Below are positions 32,921 to 45,437 of a stretch of DNA of 64,000 nucleotides, piece after piece. Each line of letters opens with the position of its first letter. Positions within the stretch are counted from its first letter, which is position 1. The translations under genes were made by a program, and so were the position numbers. Under the pieces are notes generated by a model. That model worked only from the letters and a program-made list of their open reading frames with translations, ran no database searches and had not been told where the DNA came from. The DNA comes from Mesobacillus subterraneus (lineage in GTDB: Bacteria > Bacillota > Bacilli > Bacillales > Cytobacillaceae). The stretch covers positions 1 through 64,000 of the forward strand of contig NZ_RSFW01000034.1 in assembly GCF_003937825.1 (NCBI RefSeq), given 5' to 3'.

Positions 32921-33391
32921 CTACCAGCGATAGTGAGCGAATGCTTTGTTCGCTTCAGCCATCTTGTGTGTATCTTCACGCTTCTTAACTGAAGCACCAG
33001 TGTTGTTAGCAGCGTCAAGAATTTCGTTAGCTAGACGCTCTTCCATTGTTTTCTCCCCACGAAGACGTGAGTAGTTTACCAACCAGCGAAGACCAAGAGT
33101 TGTACGGCGGTCTGCACGCACCTCAACTGGTACTTGGTAGTTAGCTCCACCTACACGGCGTGCTTTTACTTCTAGAACAGGCATGATGTTCTTAAGAGCT
33201 GCATCGAATACTTCGATAGGCTCTTTGCCTGAACGCTCACGAATGATATCAAAAGCTGAATAAAGGATCTTTTGTGATTTACCTCTCTTACCATCGATCA
33301 TCATTTTGTTGATCAGACGAGTGATAAGCTTTGAGTTGTAAATCGGATCCGGCAATACGTCTCTCTTTGCAACTGGACCTTTACGTGGCAT
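32921..33391 (-). CDS. rpsG: 30S ribosomal protein S7
   Basis: 156 residues, starting [20 protein letters not shown] and ending [12 protein letters not shown]. It organises the 16S 3' major domain. Confidence 0.98.
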   Translation of the reverse strand: MPRKGPVAKRDVLPDPIYNSKLITRLINKMMIDGKRGKSQKILYSAFDIIRERSGKEPIEVFDAALKNIMPVLEVKARRVGGANYQVPVEVRADRRTTLGLRWLVNYSRLRGEKTMEERLANEILDAANNTGASVKKREDTHKMAEANKAFAHYRW

Positions 33392-33432
33392 GTAATTTCC
33401 TCCTTTCAGAAAGGGTTGTTAGTTTTGATTTA

Positions 33433-34205
<773 letters not shown>

Positions 34206-34246
34206 GATATCCTCCAAAGTAACCGGTAAATAGGAGCACCTTTGAA

Positions 34247-34275
34247 ATAGTAACATCTCATGAGAATGATGTCAA
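34247..34275 (-). promoter_or_regulatory. Promoter of the str operon (rplGB-rpsL-rpsG-fusA)
   Basis: -35 TTGACA (34275-34270), 17-bp spacer, -10 TACTAT (34252-34247). Confidence 0.8.
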
Positions 34276-34388
34276 CAAAATCAAAAAAATAATTTCGGTA
34301 AAATATAACTTTATTCATAGATCTGTTGTTTTAAACTGATTTATTTCTTAACCTCACTGGGTCAGTTTGTCCTTTTTCCCTTTTCTTT

Positions 34389-34430
34389 AAAAACGCGGCA
34401 CTTTCTATCATGATAGAAAGCACCGCGGAT
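34389..34430 (-). terminator. Terminator of rpoBC
   Basis: A long stem, CGCGGTGCTTTCTATC pairing with GATAGAAAGTGCCGCG, followed by TTTTTAAAG on the minus strand. Confidence 0.92.
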
Positions 34431-34448
34431 TTCATTATGCTTATAACC

Positions 34449-37400
34449 TTATTCTACAGAAATCGCATCTTCGGCATTTTCTTCTTCTGGCTTCAGGATT
34501 GGCTCAGCTCTTCTGTAGCGCTGCATTCCTGTTCCTGCCGGCACAAGTTTACCGATGATAACATTTTCTTTCAGGCCGAGAAGCTCGTCGCGCTTGCCTT
34601 TGATCGCTGCATCAGTAAGCACTCTCGTTGTTTCCTGGAAGGAAGCTGCTGATAGGAACGAGTCCGTCTCAAGCGATGCTTTGGTGATACCAAGCAGAAC
34701 TGGACGGCCTGTTGCCGGCAATTTCCCTTCTAAAAGTGCTTTGCGGTTAGCGTCTGTAAACTGATGGATTTCAAGCAGTGTACCTGGGAGTACATCTGTT
34801 TCACCAGCGTCGATCACCCTGATTTTGCGCATCATCTGACGCACCATTACTTCTACGTGCTTGTCGCCGATTTCAACACCCTGCATACGGTATACCTTCT
34901 GAACTTCTTTCAGCAAGTATTCCTGCACGGATTGAACGTCTTTGACTCTGAGGAGTTCCTTAGGATCGATCGAACCTTCAGTGAGTTCCTGTCCGCGGGC
35001 CACATGGTCATTTACAGCCACTTTCAGACGAGCTGTATATGGCGCAGTGTAAGTGCGGCTTTCAATTTCACCTTGGATAACGATTTCCTGCTGACGGTCT
35101 TTTCCTTCGTTGATGCCTACTACGACACCTTCCAATTCAGAGATGACAGCTTGCCCTTTAGGATTACGTGCTTCGAACAATTCCTGGATACGCGGAAGAC
35201 CTTGTGTGATATCGTCTCCTGCTACCCCGCCTGTGTGGAATGTACGCATCGTCAACTGTGTTCCTGGTTCACCGATCGACTGGGCAGCGATGATACCGAC
35301 TGCTTCGCCAACTTCGACTTCCTGGCCAGTCGCAAGGTTGCGTCCGTAACACTTCTTACATACGCCGTGGCGTGTATTACAAGTAAATGCAGAACGGATC
35401 CACACTTCTTCGATTCCAGAATCGACAACTTCAGTTGCCAAATCTTCTGTAATCAAGCCGTTTTCAGGGATGATAACAGCTTTTGTTTCAGGATGCTTGA
35501 TTGCTTTACGTGCATAACGGCCAATCAAACGCTCTTCCAGCGGCTCGATGACTTCAGTGCCATCCTTAAGCGCTTTGATGAACAAGCCTCTGTCTGTTCC
35601 GCAATCATCTTCACGAACGATGACATCCTGGGCTACATCAACAAGACGTCGAGTCAGGTAACCTGAGTCAGCAGTCTTAAGTGCAGTATCGGCAAGACCT
35701 TTACGAGCACCGTGTGTGGAGATGAAGTATTCCAATACAGTCAGACCTTCACGGAAGGATGACTTGATCGGCAACTCAATGATTCGTCCAGCCGGGTTGG
35801 CCATCAGACCACGCATACCAGCAAGCTGCGTGAAGTTGGACGCGTTACCACGGGCACCGGAGTCACTCATCATGAAGATTGGGTTTGAATTATCTAGTGA
35901 TTTCATCAGCTTAGCCTGGATATTATCCTTTGCCTGGCTCCAGATAGAAATTACGCGATCATAACGCTCATCTTCGGTGATTAGACCACGTCTGAACTGC
36001 TTAAGAACATTATCTACCTTAGTCTGTGCTTCTGAAATGATTTCCTGCTTCTCTTTAAGAACCACGATATCAGCCACACCAACCGTAATACCCGCTTTTG
36101 TCGAGTAAGTGAATCCAAGTCCCTTCATACGGTCAAGCATTTTTGATGTTTCAGTGATTTTGAACTTCTTGAATACTTCTGCAATAATGTTTCCAAGAAT
36201 TTTCTTCTTGAATGGATCCACCAATGGCATTGACTTGATAACTTCCTTGACATCCGCACCTTTTTCCACAAAATACTTCTCTGGAGTTTTCTCCTCGAGG
36301 TTTTGCTTGGAAGGCTCATTGATGTAAGGGAAGGAAGCTGGAAGGATTTCGTTAAAAATCAGCTTTCCGACTGTCGTGATCAGGAGCTGGCCATTTTGCT
36401 CTTCTGTGAGTGTCTGGTTGCCAAGTGATGACGCGGCAACAGCAATTCTAGTATGAAGATGTACATAGCCATTCTGATATGCAATCAATGCTTCGTTTGA
36501 ATCCTTGAACACCATTCCTTCGCCAACTGCACCCTCTCTTTCCAGAGTCAGGTAATAGTTACCTAAAACCATGTCCTGGGAAGGAGTAACAACCGGCTTT
36601 CCATCCTTAGGGTTCAGGATGTTCTGAGCAGCAAGCATCAATAGGCGTGCTTCCGCCTGGGCTTCAGCAGATAATGGTACGTGGACTGCCATCTGGTCAC
36701 CGTCGAAGTCAGCATTATAAGCTGTACATACGAGCGGGTGAAGACGGATTGCGCGTCCTTCTACCAATGTCGGCTCAAACGCCTGGATACCCAATCTGTG
36801 AAGAGTTGGGGCGCGGTTCAGCAATACCGGGTGCTCCTTGATGACATCTTCAAGAACATCCCATACCTCTGGCTGGACACGCTCGATCTTGCGCTTTGCA
36901 GACTTTATGTTATGGGCTAAGCCCTTTTGTACTAATTCCTTCATGACGAACGGCTTGAATAGCTCTAAAGCCATTTCCTTCGGCAGTCCGCACTGGTACA
37001 TATGCAGGTTTGGACCTACGACGATAACCGAACGACCAGAGTAGTCAACACGCTTACCGAGAAGGTTTTGACGGAAGCGGCCTTGCTTACCCTTAAGCAT
37101 ATGGGAAAGCGACTTCAACGGACGGTTACCAGGTCCAGTAACCGGACGGCCACGACGGCCGTTATCGATCAGGGCATCAACAGCTTCCTGAAGCATACGC
37201 TTTTCGTTCTGGACGATGATGCTTGGTGCACCAAGATCAAGAAGGCGCTTCAGTCGGTTGTTACGATTGATAACACGGCGGTACAAATCGTTCAGGTCGG
37301 ATGTCGCGAAACGTCCTCCATCAAGCTGTACCATCGGGCGAAGTTCCGGCGGAATGACAGGAAGCACATCAAGGATCATCCATGATGGTTCATTGCCTGA

Positions 37401-38054
37401 TCCACGGAAAGCTTCTACTACTTCAAGGCGTTTGATCGCGCGTGTACGGCGCTGGCCTTGAGCAGTTCTTAATTCTTCTTTAAGCATGTCTGCTTCTTTA
37501 TCAAGGTCGATATCAGAAAGCAGTTTTTTGATGGCTTCAGCTCCCATTGATGCCTGGAACTTGTTGCCGTATTTTTCGCGGTAAGCACGGTATTCTTTCT
37601 CTGATAACAGCTGCTTCTTCTCAAGCGCAGTATCACCAGTTTCCGTTACCACGTATGAAGCGAAGTAAATGACTTCTTCAAGTGCACGCGGAGACATGTC
37701 AAGAACAAGTCCCATGCGGCTAGGAATCCCTTTGAAGTACCAAATGTGTGATACAGGAGCTGCAAGTTCGATGTGCCCCATTCTTTCACGGCGAACTTTG
37801 GCACGTGTAACTTCAACACCGCATCGGTCACAGACAACGCCTTTGTAGCGGACTCTCTTATACTTTCCGCAATGACATTCCCAGTCCTTTGTCGGTCCGA
37901 AGATACGCTCACAGAACAAGCCGTCTTTTTCTGGTTTTAAAGTACGATAGTTGATTGTTTCCGGCTTTTTTACCTCACCGAAAGACCAAGAACGGATCTT
38001 GTCTGGTGAAGCGAGGCCAATTTTCATGTACTCAAAATTATTAACATCTAGCAA
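34449..38054 (-). CDS. rpoC: RNA polymerase subunit beta'
   Basis: 1201 residues, as in other Bacillus. The N-terminal zinc finger [20 protein letters not shown], catalytic NADFDGDQM with three Asp that hold Mg, and the second zinc site [17 protein letters not shown] are present. With beta it forms the active centre. It ends in an acidic tail ([12 protein letters not shown]). Confidence 0.98.
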   Translation of the reverse strand: MLDVNNFEYMKIGLASPDKIRSWSFGEVKKPETINYRTLKPEKDGLFCERIFGPTKDWECHCGKYKRVRYKGVVCDRCGVEVTRAKVRRERMGHIELAAPVSHIWYFKGIPSRMGLVLDMSPRALEEVIYFASYVVTETGDTALEKKQLLSEKEYRAYREKYGNKFQASMGAEAIKKLLSDIDLDKEADMLKEELRTAQGQRRTRAIKRLEVVEAFRGSGNEPSWMILDVLPVIPPELRPMVQLDGGRFATSDLNDLYRRVINRNNRLKRLLDLGAPSIIVQNEKRMLQEAVDALIDNGRRGRPVTGPGNRPLKSLSHMLKGKQGRFRQNLLGKRVDYSGRSVIVVGPNLHMYQCGLPKEMALELFKPFVMKELVQKGLAHNIKSAKRKIERVQPEVWDVLEDVIKEHPVLLNRAPTLHRLGIQAFEPTLVEGRAIRLHPLVCTAYNADFDGDQMAVHVPLSAEAQAEARLLMLAAQNILNPKDGKPVVTPSQDMVLGNYYLTLEREGAVGEGMVFKDSNEALIAYQNGYVHLHTRIAVAASSLGNQTLTEEQNGQLLITTVGKLIFNEILPASFPYINEPSKQNLEEKTPEKYFVEKGADVKEVIKSMPLVDPFKKKILGNIIAEVFKKFKITETSKMLDRMKGLGFTYSTKAGITVGVADIVVLKEKQEIISEAQTKVDNVLKQFRRGLITEDERYDRVISIWSQAKDNIQAKLMKSLDNSNPIFMMSDSGARGNASNFTQLAGMRGLMANPAGRIIELPIKSSFREGLTVLEYFISTHGARKGLADTALKTADSGYLTRRLVDVAQDVIVREDDCGTDRGLFIKALKDGTEVIEPLEERLIGRYARKAIKHPETKAVIIPENGLITEDLATEVVDSGIEEVWIRSAFTCNTRHGVCKKCYGRNLATGQEVEVGEAVGIIAAQSIGEPGTQLTMRTFHTGGVAGDDITQGLPRIQELFEARNPKGQAVISELEGVVVGINEGKDRQQEIVIQGEIESRTYTAPYTARLKVAVNDHVARGQELTEGSIDPKELLRVKDVQSVQEYLLKEVQKVYRMQGVEIGDKHVEVMVRQMMRKIRVIDAGETDVLPGTLLEIHQFTDANRKALLEGKLPATGRPVLLGITKASLETDSFLSAASFQETTRVLTDAAIKGKRDELLGLKENVIIGKLVPAGTGMQRYRRAEPILKPEEENAEDAISVE

Positions 38055-38108
38055 GGGGCCTACCTCCCTTTTAATCTAGGGTTTTACCCTTATGGCCATC
38101 AAAGAGGA

Positions 38109-38153
38109 ACACACGTGGACAATACTGTTATTCAACTGTTTGTACACGTGTGC
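38109..38153 (-). other. Long hairpin between rpoB and rpoC
   Basis: Outer arms ACACGTG / CACGTGT and inner pairing AACAGT / ACTGTT around a short loop, without a T tail. It sits just after the rpoB stop and may be a processing or mRNA-stability element. Confidence 0.6.
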
Positions 38154-38166
38154 CAATTAGATGGAC

Positions 38167-41100
38167 CTATTCTTTCATTCCTACTTTTTCAGAATTCATT
38201 TCTTCTGTTTCCGGAGCAATTGTCAATGTTTCAGCATGCTGCAGTTCTTCTTCATCATCGAAGTCGCGCATTTCGATTTCTTTTTCATCGCCTGAAAGGA
38301 TCTTAACATCCATACCAAGACTCTGAAGTTCTTTCATCAATACTTTGAATGACTCAGGGACACCTGGCTCTGGTACGTTTTCACCTTTAACAATCGCTTC
38401 ATATGTTTTAACACGTCCGACAACGTCATCGGACTTGACAGTTAAGATTTCCTGCAATGTGTATGCGGCGCCGTATGCTTCAAGCGCCCAAACCTCCATC
38501 TCCCCGAAACGCTGTCCGCCGAACTGGGCTTTACCGCCAAGTGGCTGCTGCGTAACAAGTGAGTATGGTCCAGTAGAACGAGCGTGAAGCTTATCGTCTA
38601 CCATGTGAGCAAGCTTGATCATGTACATGACACCGACTGATACACGGTTATCGAACGGTTCGCCTGTGCGTCCATCATAAAGGATGGTCTTCGCGTCTCT
38701 TGCCATGCCTGCTTCCTCGATCGTCGCCCATACATCTTCCTCACGGGCACCATCGAATACTGGTGAAGCAACATGGATTCCAAGGTAGCGTGCAGCCATA
38801 CCAAGGTGGAGCTCAAGCACCTGACCGATGTTCATACGTGATGGAACCCCTAGAGGGTTAAGCATGATATCGACTGGTGTACCGTCCGGTAGGAAAGGCA
38901 TATCCTCTTCCGGAAGAATTTTCGAGATAACCCCTTTGTTACCGTGTCGTCCTGCCATTTTATCACCTTCAGAAATCTTACGCTTCTGAACGATGTAAGC
39001 ACGGACAAGCTGATTTACGCCAGGAGGAAGCTCGTCGCCATCTTCGCGGTTGAAAACTTTGACGTCAAGGACAATCCCGCCGCCGCCGTGTGGAACACGC
39101 AATGAAGTATCGCGGACTTCCCTTGCTTTTTCACCGAAGATTGCGTGAAGGAGGCGTTCTTCTGCTGTAAGCTCAGTAACCCCTTTAGGTGTTACCTTAC
39201 CTACAAGAAGATCTCCGTCCTTGACTTCGGCACCGACACGGATGATTCCGCGCTCGTCAAGGTTTCTTAAAGCATCTTCCCCGACGTTTGGAATATCGCG
39301 TGTGATTTCTTCAGGCCCAAGCTTTGTATCGCGGGACTCTGATTCATATTCTTCAATATGGATCGATGTATACACATCATCCTTAACGAGGCGCTCACTC
39401 ATGATGATCGCATCCTCGTAGTTGTAACCATTCCATGTCATGAAGCCAACAAGGACATTCCGTCCGAGTGCCAGTTCACCTTTTTCCATAGACGGACCAT
39501 CAGCAAGGATTTCTCCTTTCACTACACGGTCCCCAACGCTTACGATCGGGCGCTGGTTGTAGCATGTGCCCTGGTTGGAACGGATGAACTTAAGCATACG
39601 GTACTTATCAAGGTCTCCCTTGACTTCCTGTCCGTCCACTTCAGTCACGCGGCGCACCCATACTTGACGGGCTTCAACGTGCTCAACGATTCCTTCATGC
39701 TTACAGATGACTGCTGCACCGGAATCCTTTGCATTCACGTGCTCCATTCCTGTTCCGACGATCGGTGCTTCAGGCTGCATCAATGGAACAGCCTGACGCT
39801 GCATGTTCGCTCCCATGAGGGCACGGTTCGAGTCATCGTTTTCCAAGAACGGGATACACGCTGTCGCTGCAGATACTACCTGTTTTGGCGAGACGTCCAT
39901 GTAATCGACACGGTCACGCTTGACAACAGTGTTTTCACCGCGGAAACGCGCAACAACTTCTTCATCCAGGAAGGAGCCGTCATCATCAAGGCGAGCATTC
40001 GCCTGTGCCACAACATAGTTATCTTCTTCATCAGCTGTTAAGTAATCGAAATGGCTTGTCACTTTTCCTGTCTCAGGGTCAACACGGCGGTACGGAGTCT
40101 CGATGAATCCGAAGCGGTTTACCTTCGCGAAACTTGAAAGTGAGTTGATCAAACCGATGTTTGGTCCCTCAGGCGTTTCAATCGGACACATACGACCATA
40201 GTGGGAGTAGTGAACGTCACGCACTTCGAAGCCAGCGCGTTCACGTGTAAGACCACCAGGTCCCAATGCAGAAAGACGCCTTTTATGTGTCAATTCAGCC
40301 AGCGGGTTTGTCTGGTCCATGAACTGGGAAAGCTGGGAGCTTCCAAAGAACTCTTTAATGGACGCGATAACCGGGCGAATATTGATTAATTGCTGAGGTG
40401 TGATTGTGTTTGTGTCCTGGATGGACATTCTTTCACGAACGACACGCTCCATTCTCGATAAACCAATACGGAATTGGTTTTGAAGCAGTTCACCAACAGA
40501 ACGAAGGCGTCTGTTTCCTAAATGGTCGATATCATCCGTGTCGCCTACACCATGCAGCAGGTTAAAGAAGTAGCTGATGGATGCAATGATATCAGCAGGC
40601 GTGATGTTCTTGATTGCTTCAGGTACATACGCATTCCCCAATACATTGATCTCTTTTTCACCTTCATCATTAGGCGCATAGATCTTAATGCTTTGCAGAT
40701 TGATGTCCTCTTCAACCACGCCGCCATAAGGGCTTGAAGTCTTGAAGCCAACATTGCTCTCCAGCGCAGGGATGATCTTATCCAAAGTACGGCGGTCAAG
40801 GGTGACGCCTTTCTCTGCGATGATCTCTCCTGTTTCCGGATCCACTAATGTTTCTGCAAGCTTTTGCCCGAATAAACGATTTTTAATATGAAGCTTTTTG
40901 TTGATTTTATAACGACCTACATTTGCAAGGTCATAGCGCTTAGGATCAAAGAATCTTGATACCAGAAGGCTTTTAGCGTTGTCAACTGTAGGCGGTTCGC
41001 CAGGACGGAGACGCTCATAAATTTCAAGGAGCGCTTTTTCCGTACTTTCCGTATTGTCTTTTTCAAGAGTATTACGGATATATTCGTTATCACCGATCAG

Positions 41101-41727
41101 ATCAATGATTTCTTGATCAGAACCGAACCCTAATGCACGCAAAAGAACCGTAACAGGGAGCTTCCTCGTACGATCGATCCTTACATATACAACATCCTTG
41201 GCATCTGTTTCATACTCTAACCAGGCGCCGCGGTTCGGGATCACGGTAGCAGAAAAACCTTTCTTGCCGTTCTTATCCAGCTTTCCGCTATAGTACACAC
41301 TTGGTGAACGGACAAGCTGAGATACGATAACCCTTTCAGCACCATTGATCACAAATGTGCCAGTCTCTGTCATAAGCGGGAAATCGCCCATGAAAACGTC
41401 CTGGTCCTTTACTTCACCTGTTTCCTTATTCACAAGGCGGACCTTAACTCGCAAAGGTGCAGAGTACGTGACGTCTCTTTCTTTTGATTCTTCCACTGGA
41501 TATTTCGGTTCGCCAAGACTGTAATCGATAAACTCTAGCGATAAGTTACCAGTAAAGTCTTCAATCGGTGAAATGTCCTGGAACATTTCCCGGAGGCCCT
41601 CATCAAGAAACCACTGATAGGAAGAGGTTTGAATTTCAATCAAATTCGGCAATTCCAAAACTTCACTGATGCGAGCATAACTTCTACGTTGGCGGTGTCG
41701 TCCATACTGAACTAGTTGACCTGTCAA
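38167..41727 (-). CDS. rpoB: RNA polymerase subunit beta
   Basis: 1186 residues. The rifampicin pocket ([21 protein letters not shown]) carries wild-type residues, so no sign of rifampicin resistance. The catalytic-core segments ([31 protein letters not shown]) are intact. The start is TTG at 41727 giving [16 protein letters not shown], as in B. subtilis, with GAGGGGTG 6 nt upstream; the GTG at 41736 sits within that site. The leader carries a small ORF and a hairpin (see 41755 and 41805). Confidence 0.97.
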   Translation of the reverse strand: MTGQLVQYGRHRQRRSYARISEVLELPNLIEIQTSSYQWFLDEGLREMFQDISPIEDFTGNLSLEFIDYSLGEPKYPVEESKERDVTYSAPLRVKVRLVNKETGEVKDQDVFMGDFPLMTETGTFVINGAERVIVSQLVRSPSVYYSGKLDKNGKKGFSATVIPNRGAWLEYETDAKDVVYVRIDRTRKLPVTVLLRALGFGSDQEIIDLIGDNEYIRNTLEKDNTESTEKALLEIYERLRPGEPPTVDNAKSLLVSRFFDPKRYDLANVGRYKINKKLHIKNRLFGQKLAETLVDPETGEIIAEKGVTLDRRTLDKIIPALESNVGFKTSSPYGGVVEEDINLQSIKIYAPNDEGEKEINVLGNAYVPEAIKNITPADIIASISYFFNLLHGVGDTDDIDHLGNRRLRSVGELLQNQFRIGLSRMERVVRERMSIQDTNTITPQQLINIRPVIASIKEFFGSSQLSQFMDQTNPLAELTHKRRLSALGPGGLTRERAGFEVRDVHYSHYGRMCPIETPEGPNIGLINSLSSFAKVNRFGFIETPYRRVDPETGKVTSHFDYLTADEEDNYVVAQANARLDDDGSFLDEEVVARFRGENTVVKRDRVDYMDVSPKQVVSAATACIPFLENDDSNRALMGANMQRQAVPLMQPEAPIVGTGMEHVNAKDSGAAVICKHEGIVEHVEARQVWVRRVTEVDGQEVKGDLDKYRMLKFIRSNQGTCYNQRPIVSVGDRVVKGEILADGPSMEKGELALGRNVLVGFMTWNGYNYEDAIIMSERLVKDDVYTSIHIEEYESESRDTKLGPEEITRDIPNVGEDALRNLDERGIIRVGAEVKDGDLLVGKVTPKGVTELTAEERLLHAIFGEKAREVRDTSLRVPHGGGGIVLDVKVFNREDGDELPPGVNQLVRAYIVQKRKISEGDKMAGRHGNKGVISKILPEEDMPFLPDGTPVDIMLNPLGVPSRMNIGQVLELHLGMAARYLGIHVASPVFDGAREEDVWATIEEAGMARDAKTILYDGRTGEPFDNRVSVGVMYMIKLAHMVDDKLHARSTGPYSLVTQQPLGGKAQFGGQRFGEMEVWALEAYGAAYTLQEILTVKSDDVVGRVKTYEAIVKGENVPEPGVPESFKVLMKELQSLGMDVKILSGDEKEIEMRDFDDEEELQHAETLTIAPETEEMNSEKVGMKE

Positions 41728-41754
41728 CTGATTCACCCCTCAAATCAAGCGTTA

Positions 41755-41781
41755 TTATTCATCTATCCCTGTCTTGTCCAT
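41755..41781 (-). CDS. Possible 8-residue leader peptide before rpoB
   Basis: ATG at 41781 encodes MDKTGIDE and stops at 41755 with two successive TAA codons. It has a strong ribosome binding site (GGAGGGAACTTC) and ends 27 bases before the rpoB TTG. The site would bind ribosomes well, so translation is likely; its use in regulation is my inference. Confidence 0.5.
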   Translation of the reverse strand: MDKTGIDE

Positions 41782-41804
41782 GAAGTTCCCTCCATTTCAA
41801 AAGA

Positions 41805-41835
41805 CAAAAAGAAAAAGGGTTTTCACCTAAAAACC
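41805..41835 (-). terminator. Possible attenuator in the rpoB leader
   Basis: Stem GGTTTT / AAAACC with a 6-base loop, followed by CTTTTTCTTTTTG. The stem is weak, but the U-tract is long. It lies between the rpoB promoter and the leader peptide. Confidence 0.5.
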
Positions 41836-41947
41836 ACAATTCCTGCAACGAACAATTATTTTGTTAGTTTTCCCTTTATGCCCAAAATTATACAACTTTC
41901 GATGAAATTAGCATATGAAAAGGAAACTAATATATTGGCATTTTATA

Positions 41948-41976
41948 ATATTAACATAGCGGTTTTCTCACGTCAA
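41948..41976 (-). promoter_or_regulatory. Sigma-A promoter of rpoBC
   Basis: -35 TTGACG (41976-41971), 17-bp spacer, -10 TAATAT (41953-41948). The -35 overlaps the ybxB stop codon. Confidence 0.75.
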
Positions 41977-42575
41977 CATTTTACAGATTTGAGAATAAAG
42001 TATCCTTTACTTTTAGCCGCAATGTCTACATTGCCAAACAGTTCCTTCATTTTTTCCATCGCAGATGGAGCACCCTGCTTTTTCTGGATGACCACCCAGA
42101 GTTCTCCTTCTTCTGCCAGATGCATGGCGCTTTGTTCAAAGATCTCATGAACAACCTTCTTGCCGGCACGGATTGGCGGATTGGTCAAAATTGCAGTAAA
42201 TCCGTTTTCTTCTACTCCGGTCAATCGGTCACTTTCATAGATTTTCACATTATCTAATTTATTTTCTGCCGCATTTTCCTTCGCAAGCATGATCGCTCTC
42301 TCATTCACATCCACCATGTGGACCGTCGCATCAGGATAGGCCTTTGCCAGCGAAAGCCCAATTGGCCCATAGCCGCAGCCAACATCCAAAATCATCCCAT
42401 CAGGATTATTCAGTTCAAAGGTGTCAATCAATAGCCTTGAACCAAAATCAACTTCCTTCTTTGAAAAAACACCGCTGTCCGTCTTAAAGCGGAAGCTGTT
42501 CCCTTTCAATTCACTTTGCCATTTTACCGGATTGCTTTCAGTACTGGGTTTGCGGGAGTAATAATGTTCAGTCAA
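41973..42575 (-). CDS. ybxB: YbxB, RsmC-like class I SAM-dependent methyltransferase
   Basis: 200 residues. Motif I VGCGYGPIG (binds S-adenosylmethionine) and motif IV TNPPIRAGK of N-methylating enzymes are visible, as in RsmC/RsmJ 16S rRNA guanine-N2 methyltransferases. The rRNA target is inferred. It lies between rplL and rpoB, as in B. subtilis, after a terminator that limits readthrough. Confidence 0.9.
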   Translation of the reverse strand: MTEHYYSRKPSTESNPVKWQSELKGNSFRFKTDSGVFSKKEVDFGSRLLIDTFELNNPDGMILDVGCGYGPIGLSLAKAYPDATVHMVDVNERAIMLAKENAAENKLDNVKIYESDRLTGVEENGFTAILTNPPIRAGKKVVHEIFEQSAMHLAEEGELWVVIQKKQGAPSAMEKMKELFGNVDIAAKSKGYFILKSVKC

Positions 42576-42742
42576 AATCTCTCACCTCCACGGGGACATA
42601 TTGAAGAATGCGATTGCGGATTGCATTGCTACTGCGGTATTATAAACTTTTTAAATTTAAAAAGCAAAAAACAGAGGTGTTCTAATCAAGAAGGGCCGAA
42701 TCAGGTTTTCCTGATACAAACTCTTCCATTAGATATAAAGCG

Positions 42743-42776
42743 AAAAAAAAGCCCGCTGTAGCAGCGAGCTTTTTGT
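42743..42776 (-). terminator. Terminator of rplJL
   Basis: AAAGCTCGCT / AGCGGGCTTT with a 5-base loop and eight Ts on the minus strand. Confidence 0.9.
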
Positions 42777-42787
42777 TGTAAGGTTGA

Positions 42788-43150
42788 TTACTTAACTTCG
42801 ACGTTAGCTCCAACTTCTTCAAGCTTAGCTTTAACTTCTTCAGCTTCTTCTTTAGAAACGCCTTCTTTAAGAGCTTTTGGAGTGTTGTCAACAAGTTCTT
42901 TTGCTTCTTTAAGTCCAAGACCTGTGATTTCACGTACAACTTTGATAACCTTGATCTTCTGGTCGCCAGCAGATGCAAGAACTACGTCAAATTCAGTTTG
43001 CTCTTCAGCAACAGCTCCAGCAGCTCCACCCATCATTGCAACTGGTGCAGCAGCAGTTACGCCGAATTCTTCTTCGATTGCTTTTACTAGATCGTTAAGT
43101 TCTAAAACAGTCATGCTTTTAACTGCTTCAATGATTTGTTCTTTAGTCAT
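42788..43150 (-). CDS. rplL: 50S ribosomal protein L7/L12
   Basis: 120 residues. An N-terminal dimerisation helix, an Ala/Gly hinge ([16 protein letters not shown]) and a C-terminal domain ([24 protein letters not shown]) that binds translational GTPases. Highly acidic. It follows rplJ. Confidence 0.98.
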   Translation of the reverse strand: MTKEQIIEAVKSMTVLELNDLVKAIEEEFGVTAAAPVAMMGGAAGAVAEEQTEFDVVLASAGDQKIKVIKVVREITGLGLKEAKELVDNTPKALKEGVSKEEAEEVKAKLEEVGANVEVK

Positions 43151-43207
43151 GATTTGTTTCCTCCTAATAGGTTAATTTTTTATTGTTAAACGGTAATTAT
43201 TTTTAGC

Positions 43208-43708
43208 TTACGCGCCTTGCTCTTCTTTCTGGTCTGCAACAGCTTTTGCAGCAAGAGCAAGATTGCGGATTGGAGCTTGAAGTACGCTGAGTAGCATAGA
43301 AAGTAGACCTTCGCGAGACGGTAGGTCTGCAAGTGCCTTGATTTCTTCTACTGTAACGATGTTGCCTTCAACCACGCCCGCCTTGATTTCAAGAGCGTCA
43401 TGCTTTTTAGCGAATTCGTTAAGAATCTTAGCTGGTGCAACTACATCTTCAGTACTGAACGCGATTGCGTTAGGACCTGTTAAAGATGCGTTTAAGTCAG
43501 CAAGTTCAGCAGCTTCAGCAGCACGGCGTGTCATAGAGTTCTTGTAAACTTTGAATTCTACGCCTGCTTCACGAAGCTCTTTACGAAGTTCAGTTACTTC
43601 AGAAACTGTAAGTCCGCGGTAATCAACAACGATTGTTGATTTGCTTTCTTTTAGTTTGCCAGCAATCTCGTCAACGATTTGCTTTTTTACTTCAATAACT
43701 TTGCTCAT
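43208..43708 (-). CDS. rplJ: 50S ribosomal protein L10
   Basis: 166 residues, starting [18 protein letters not shown]. It anchors L7/L12 dimers to the ribosome stalk through its C-terminal helix. The L10-L12 complex likely controls its own transcript through the leader at 43747. The start at 43708 follows AGGAGGTGTAAGG. Confidence 0.98.
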   Translation of the reverse strand: MSKVIEVKKQIVDEIAGKLKESKSTIVVDYRGLTVSEVTELRKELREAGVEFKVYKNSMTRRAAEAAELADLNASLTGPNAIAFSTEDVVAPAKILNEFAKKHDALEIKAGVVEGNIVTVEEIKALADLPSREGLLSMLLSVLQAPIRNLALAAKAVADQKEEQGA

Positions 43709-43746
43709 CCTTACACCTCCTGTAGATTTCTCATTTATACCGAACA

Positions 43747-43885
43747 AATAAAAACCTCCGCATCTGGACAGACACGGAGGAAGTATACAATAGTAAAAGT
43801 GTTGATCTATCGTATGACCTCGGCAGGTTATTAAGCTAAGAGCCCCTGCTGTCTGCGGTACAAATGTTATTTTATTTTCACAACA
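43747..43885 (-). ncRNA. L10 leader RNA with terminator hairpin
   Basis: The transcript contains ACCGCAGACAGCAGGGGC and, further on, CCTGCCGAGGTC, the conserved kink-turn-bearing L10 leader region. It ends in the stem CCTCCG / CGGAGG (43775-43780 and 43755-43760) followed by TTTTTATTT. Binding of L10-L12 is expected to favour the terminator. Assignment rests on sequence resemblance and position. Confidence 0.85.
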
Positions 43886-43891
43886 AGAAGA

Positions 43892-43920
43892 ATTATATCT
43901 AATGCTTCTTTAATTGTCAA
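43892..43920 (-). promoter_or_regulatory. Promoter of rplJL
   Basis: Consensus sigma-A promoter: -35 TTGACA (43920-43915), 17-bp spacer, -10 TATAAT (43897-43892). Confidence 0.9.
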
Positions 43921-43926
43921 ATACTA

Positions 43927-44619
43927 TTATTTTACAGTTGAAGGATCTACTTTAACGCCAGGTCCCATTGTAGTAGAGATCGTAACGTTCTTCATGTAAG
44001 TTCCTTTTGCTGCAGCTGGCTTAACCTTCATCATTGTTTCGAAGATTGTGTTGAAGTTTTCAACAAGCTTGTTGTCTTCGAAAGAAACTTTTCCGATAGG
44101 TACGTGGATGTTACCAGACTTATCAACGCGGTATTCAACTTTACCAGCTTTGATTTCGTTAACAGCTTTTGTTACATCGAAAGTAACAGTGCCAGTCTTA
44201 GGGTTTGGCATTAAGCCTTTAGGTCCTAATACGCGGCCAAGCTTACCAACTTCACCCATCATGTCAGGTGTAGCAACGATTACATCGAAATCGAACCAGC
44301 CTTGCTGGATCTTGTTGATGTATTCTGCATCGCCAACATAGTCAGCGCCAGCAGCTTCTGCTTCTTTCAACTTTTCGCCTTTAGCGAATACTAGTACACG
44401 TTGAGTTTTACCAGTTCCGTTTGGAAGCACAACCGCTCCACGGATTTGCTGGTCAGCTTTCTTAGGGTCTACACCCAGACGGAAAGCAGCTTCAACTGTA
44501 GCGTCAAATTTAACTGTGCTTGTCTTTTTAGCAAGCTCAATTGCTTCAGCAGCTGTATATGCTTGAGAGCGATCTACAAGCTTAGCAGCTTCAAGATACT
44601 TTTTACCTTTTTTAGCCAT
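43927..44619 (-). CDS. rplA: 50S ribosomal protein L1
   Basis: 230 residues, starting [19 protein letters not shown], with the [21 protein letters not shown] signature. It forms the L1 stalk at the E site. It is separated from rplK by 304 bp that hold repeats. Confidence 0.98.
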   Translation of the reverse strand: MAKKGKKYLEAAKLVDRSQAYTAAEAIELAKKTSTVKFDATVEAAFRLGVDPKKADQQIRGAVVLPNGTGKTQRVLVFAKGEKLKEAEAAGADYVGDAEYINKIQQGWFDFDVIVATPDMMGEVGKLGRVLGPKGLMPNPKTGTVTFDVTKAVNEIKAGKVEYRVDKSGNIHVPIGKVSFEDNKLVENFNTIFETMMKVKPAAAKGTYMKNVTISTTMGPGVKVDPSTVK

Positions 44620-44667
44620 TTTTATTTCCTCCTAAATTGTGGTTTTAACGGAATAACCTCCCACGAT

Positions 44668-44860
44668 GAAAAGCGAAGGCGCCTCGTCTAGCCCCGACAG
44701 GCACTGGAGGGCCGAACGATGAAGTCGTTCTTTGACTTCAACGGGCGGACCGAAGTGACCGAGGGGTTAGGCGCCGCAGCTAGACAACGAAAAGCGGAGG
44801 TGCCTTTTGAACAAAGCACCAGAGCTTGAAAAGCGAAGGCGCCATAAAGGCGCCGTTTCA
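44668..44860. repeat. Palindromic intergenic repeat, family B, three nested copies
   Basis: The unit start AAAAGCGRAGGYGCC appears at about 44669, 44790 and 44829. The first copy is about 120 bp, with arms GGCGCC..TAGCCCC and GGGGTTAGGCGCC. The second and third are short and fold into simple hairpins (GGTGCC / GCACC; GGCGCC-ATAAA-GGCGCC). Such elements are scattered in many Bacillaceae genomes. No gene is visible between rplK and rplA. Confidence 0.8.
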
Positions 44861-44923
44861 GACAAAAGGTTGCGGGTGAAATCTAATTCAGCTCCGCAAC
44901 CCATTCATCCTCTGCAGCAGAAA

Positions 44924-45349
44924 TTAGTCTTCGATATTGATTCCCATGCTGCGTGCAGTACCTTCAACCATGCGCATTGCTGCTTCAACGCTAGCTGCGT
45001 TCAGGTCAGGCATTTTCTGTTCAGCAATCTCACGTACTTTCTCACGCTTGACTGTTGCTACTTTATTACGGTTTGGTTCACCAGAACCAGACTGGATTCC
45101 AGCTGCTACCTTCAAAAGAACTGCAGCAGGAGGAGTTTTCGTAATAAATGTAAATGAACGGTCTTCAAAAACCGTGATTTCAACAGGAATGATTAGTCCA
45201 GCTTGGTCAGCTGTACGAGCGTTAAACTCCTTACAGAATCCCATGATATTAACACCGGCTTGACCTAGTGCAGGTCCAACTGGTGGTGCCGGATTGGCTT
45301 TACCAGCAGGGATTTGCAACTTAACCATCTTAATTACTTTTTTAGCCAC
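44924..45349 (-). CDS. rplK: 50S ribosomal protein L11
   Basis: 141 residues. The N-terminal domain ([25 protein letters not shown]) and rRNA-binding C-terminal domain are complete. It binds the GTPase-associated centre and is required for RelA activation and thiostrepton action. The start is GTG at 45349 with GGAGGTGTG upstream. Confidence 0.97.
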   Translation of the reverse strand: MAKKVIKMVKLQIPAGKANPAPPVGPALGQAGVNIMGFCKEFNARTADQAGLIIPVEITVFEDRSFTFITKTPPAAVLLKVAAGIQSGSGEPNRNKVATVKREKVREIAEQKMPDLNAASVEAAMRMVEGTARSMGINIED

Positions 45350-45437
45350 GAGACACACCTCCTTAAAGTCCGTGATGTGGTAATAGGGGATTTTCCCCTC
45401 CCACTCATTTTAAAAGTCTTTATATAAAATAAAGAAC

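Noticed and set aside
34764-35666. 300-codon plus-strand frame opposite rpoC
   Set aside because: It is the antisense shadow of the conserved rpoC sequence, without ribosome binding site or domain features.
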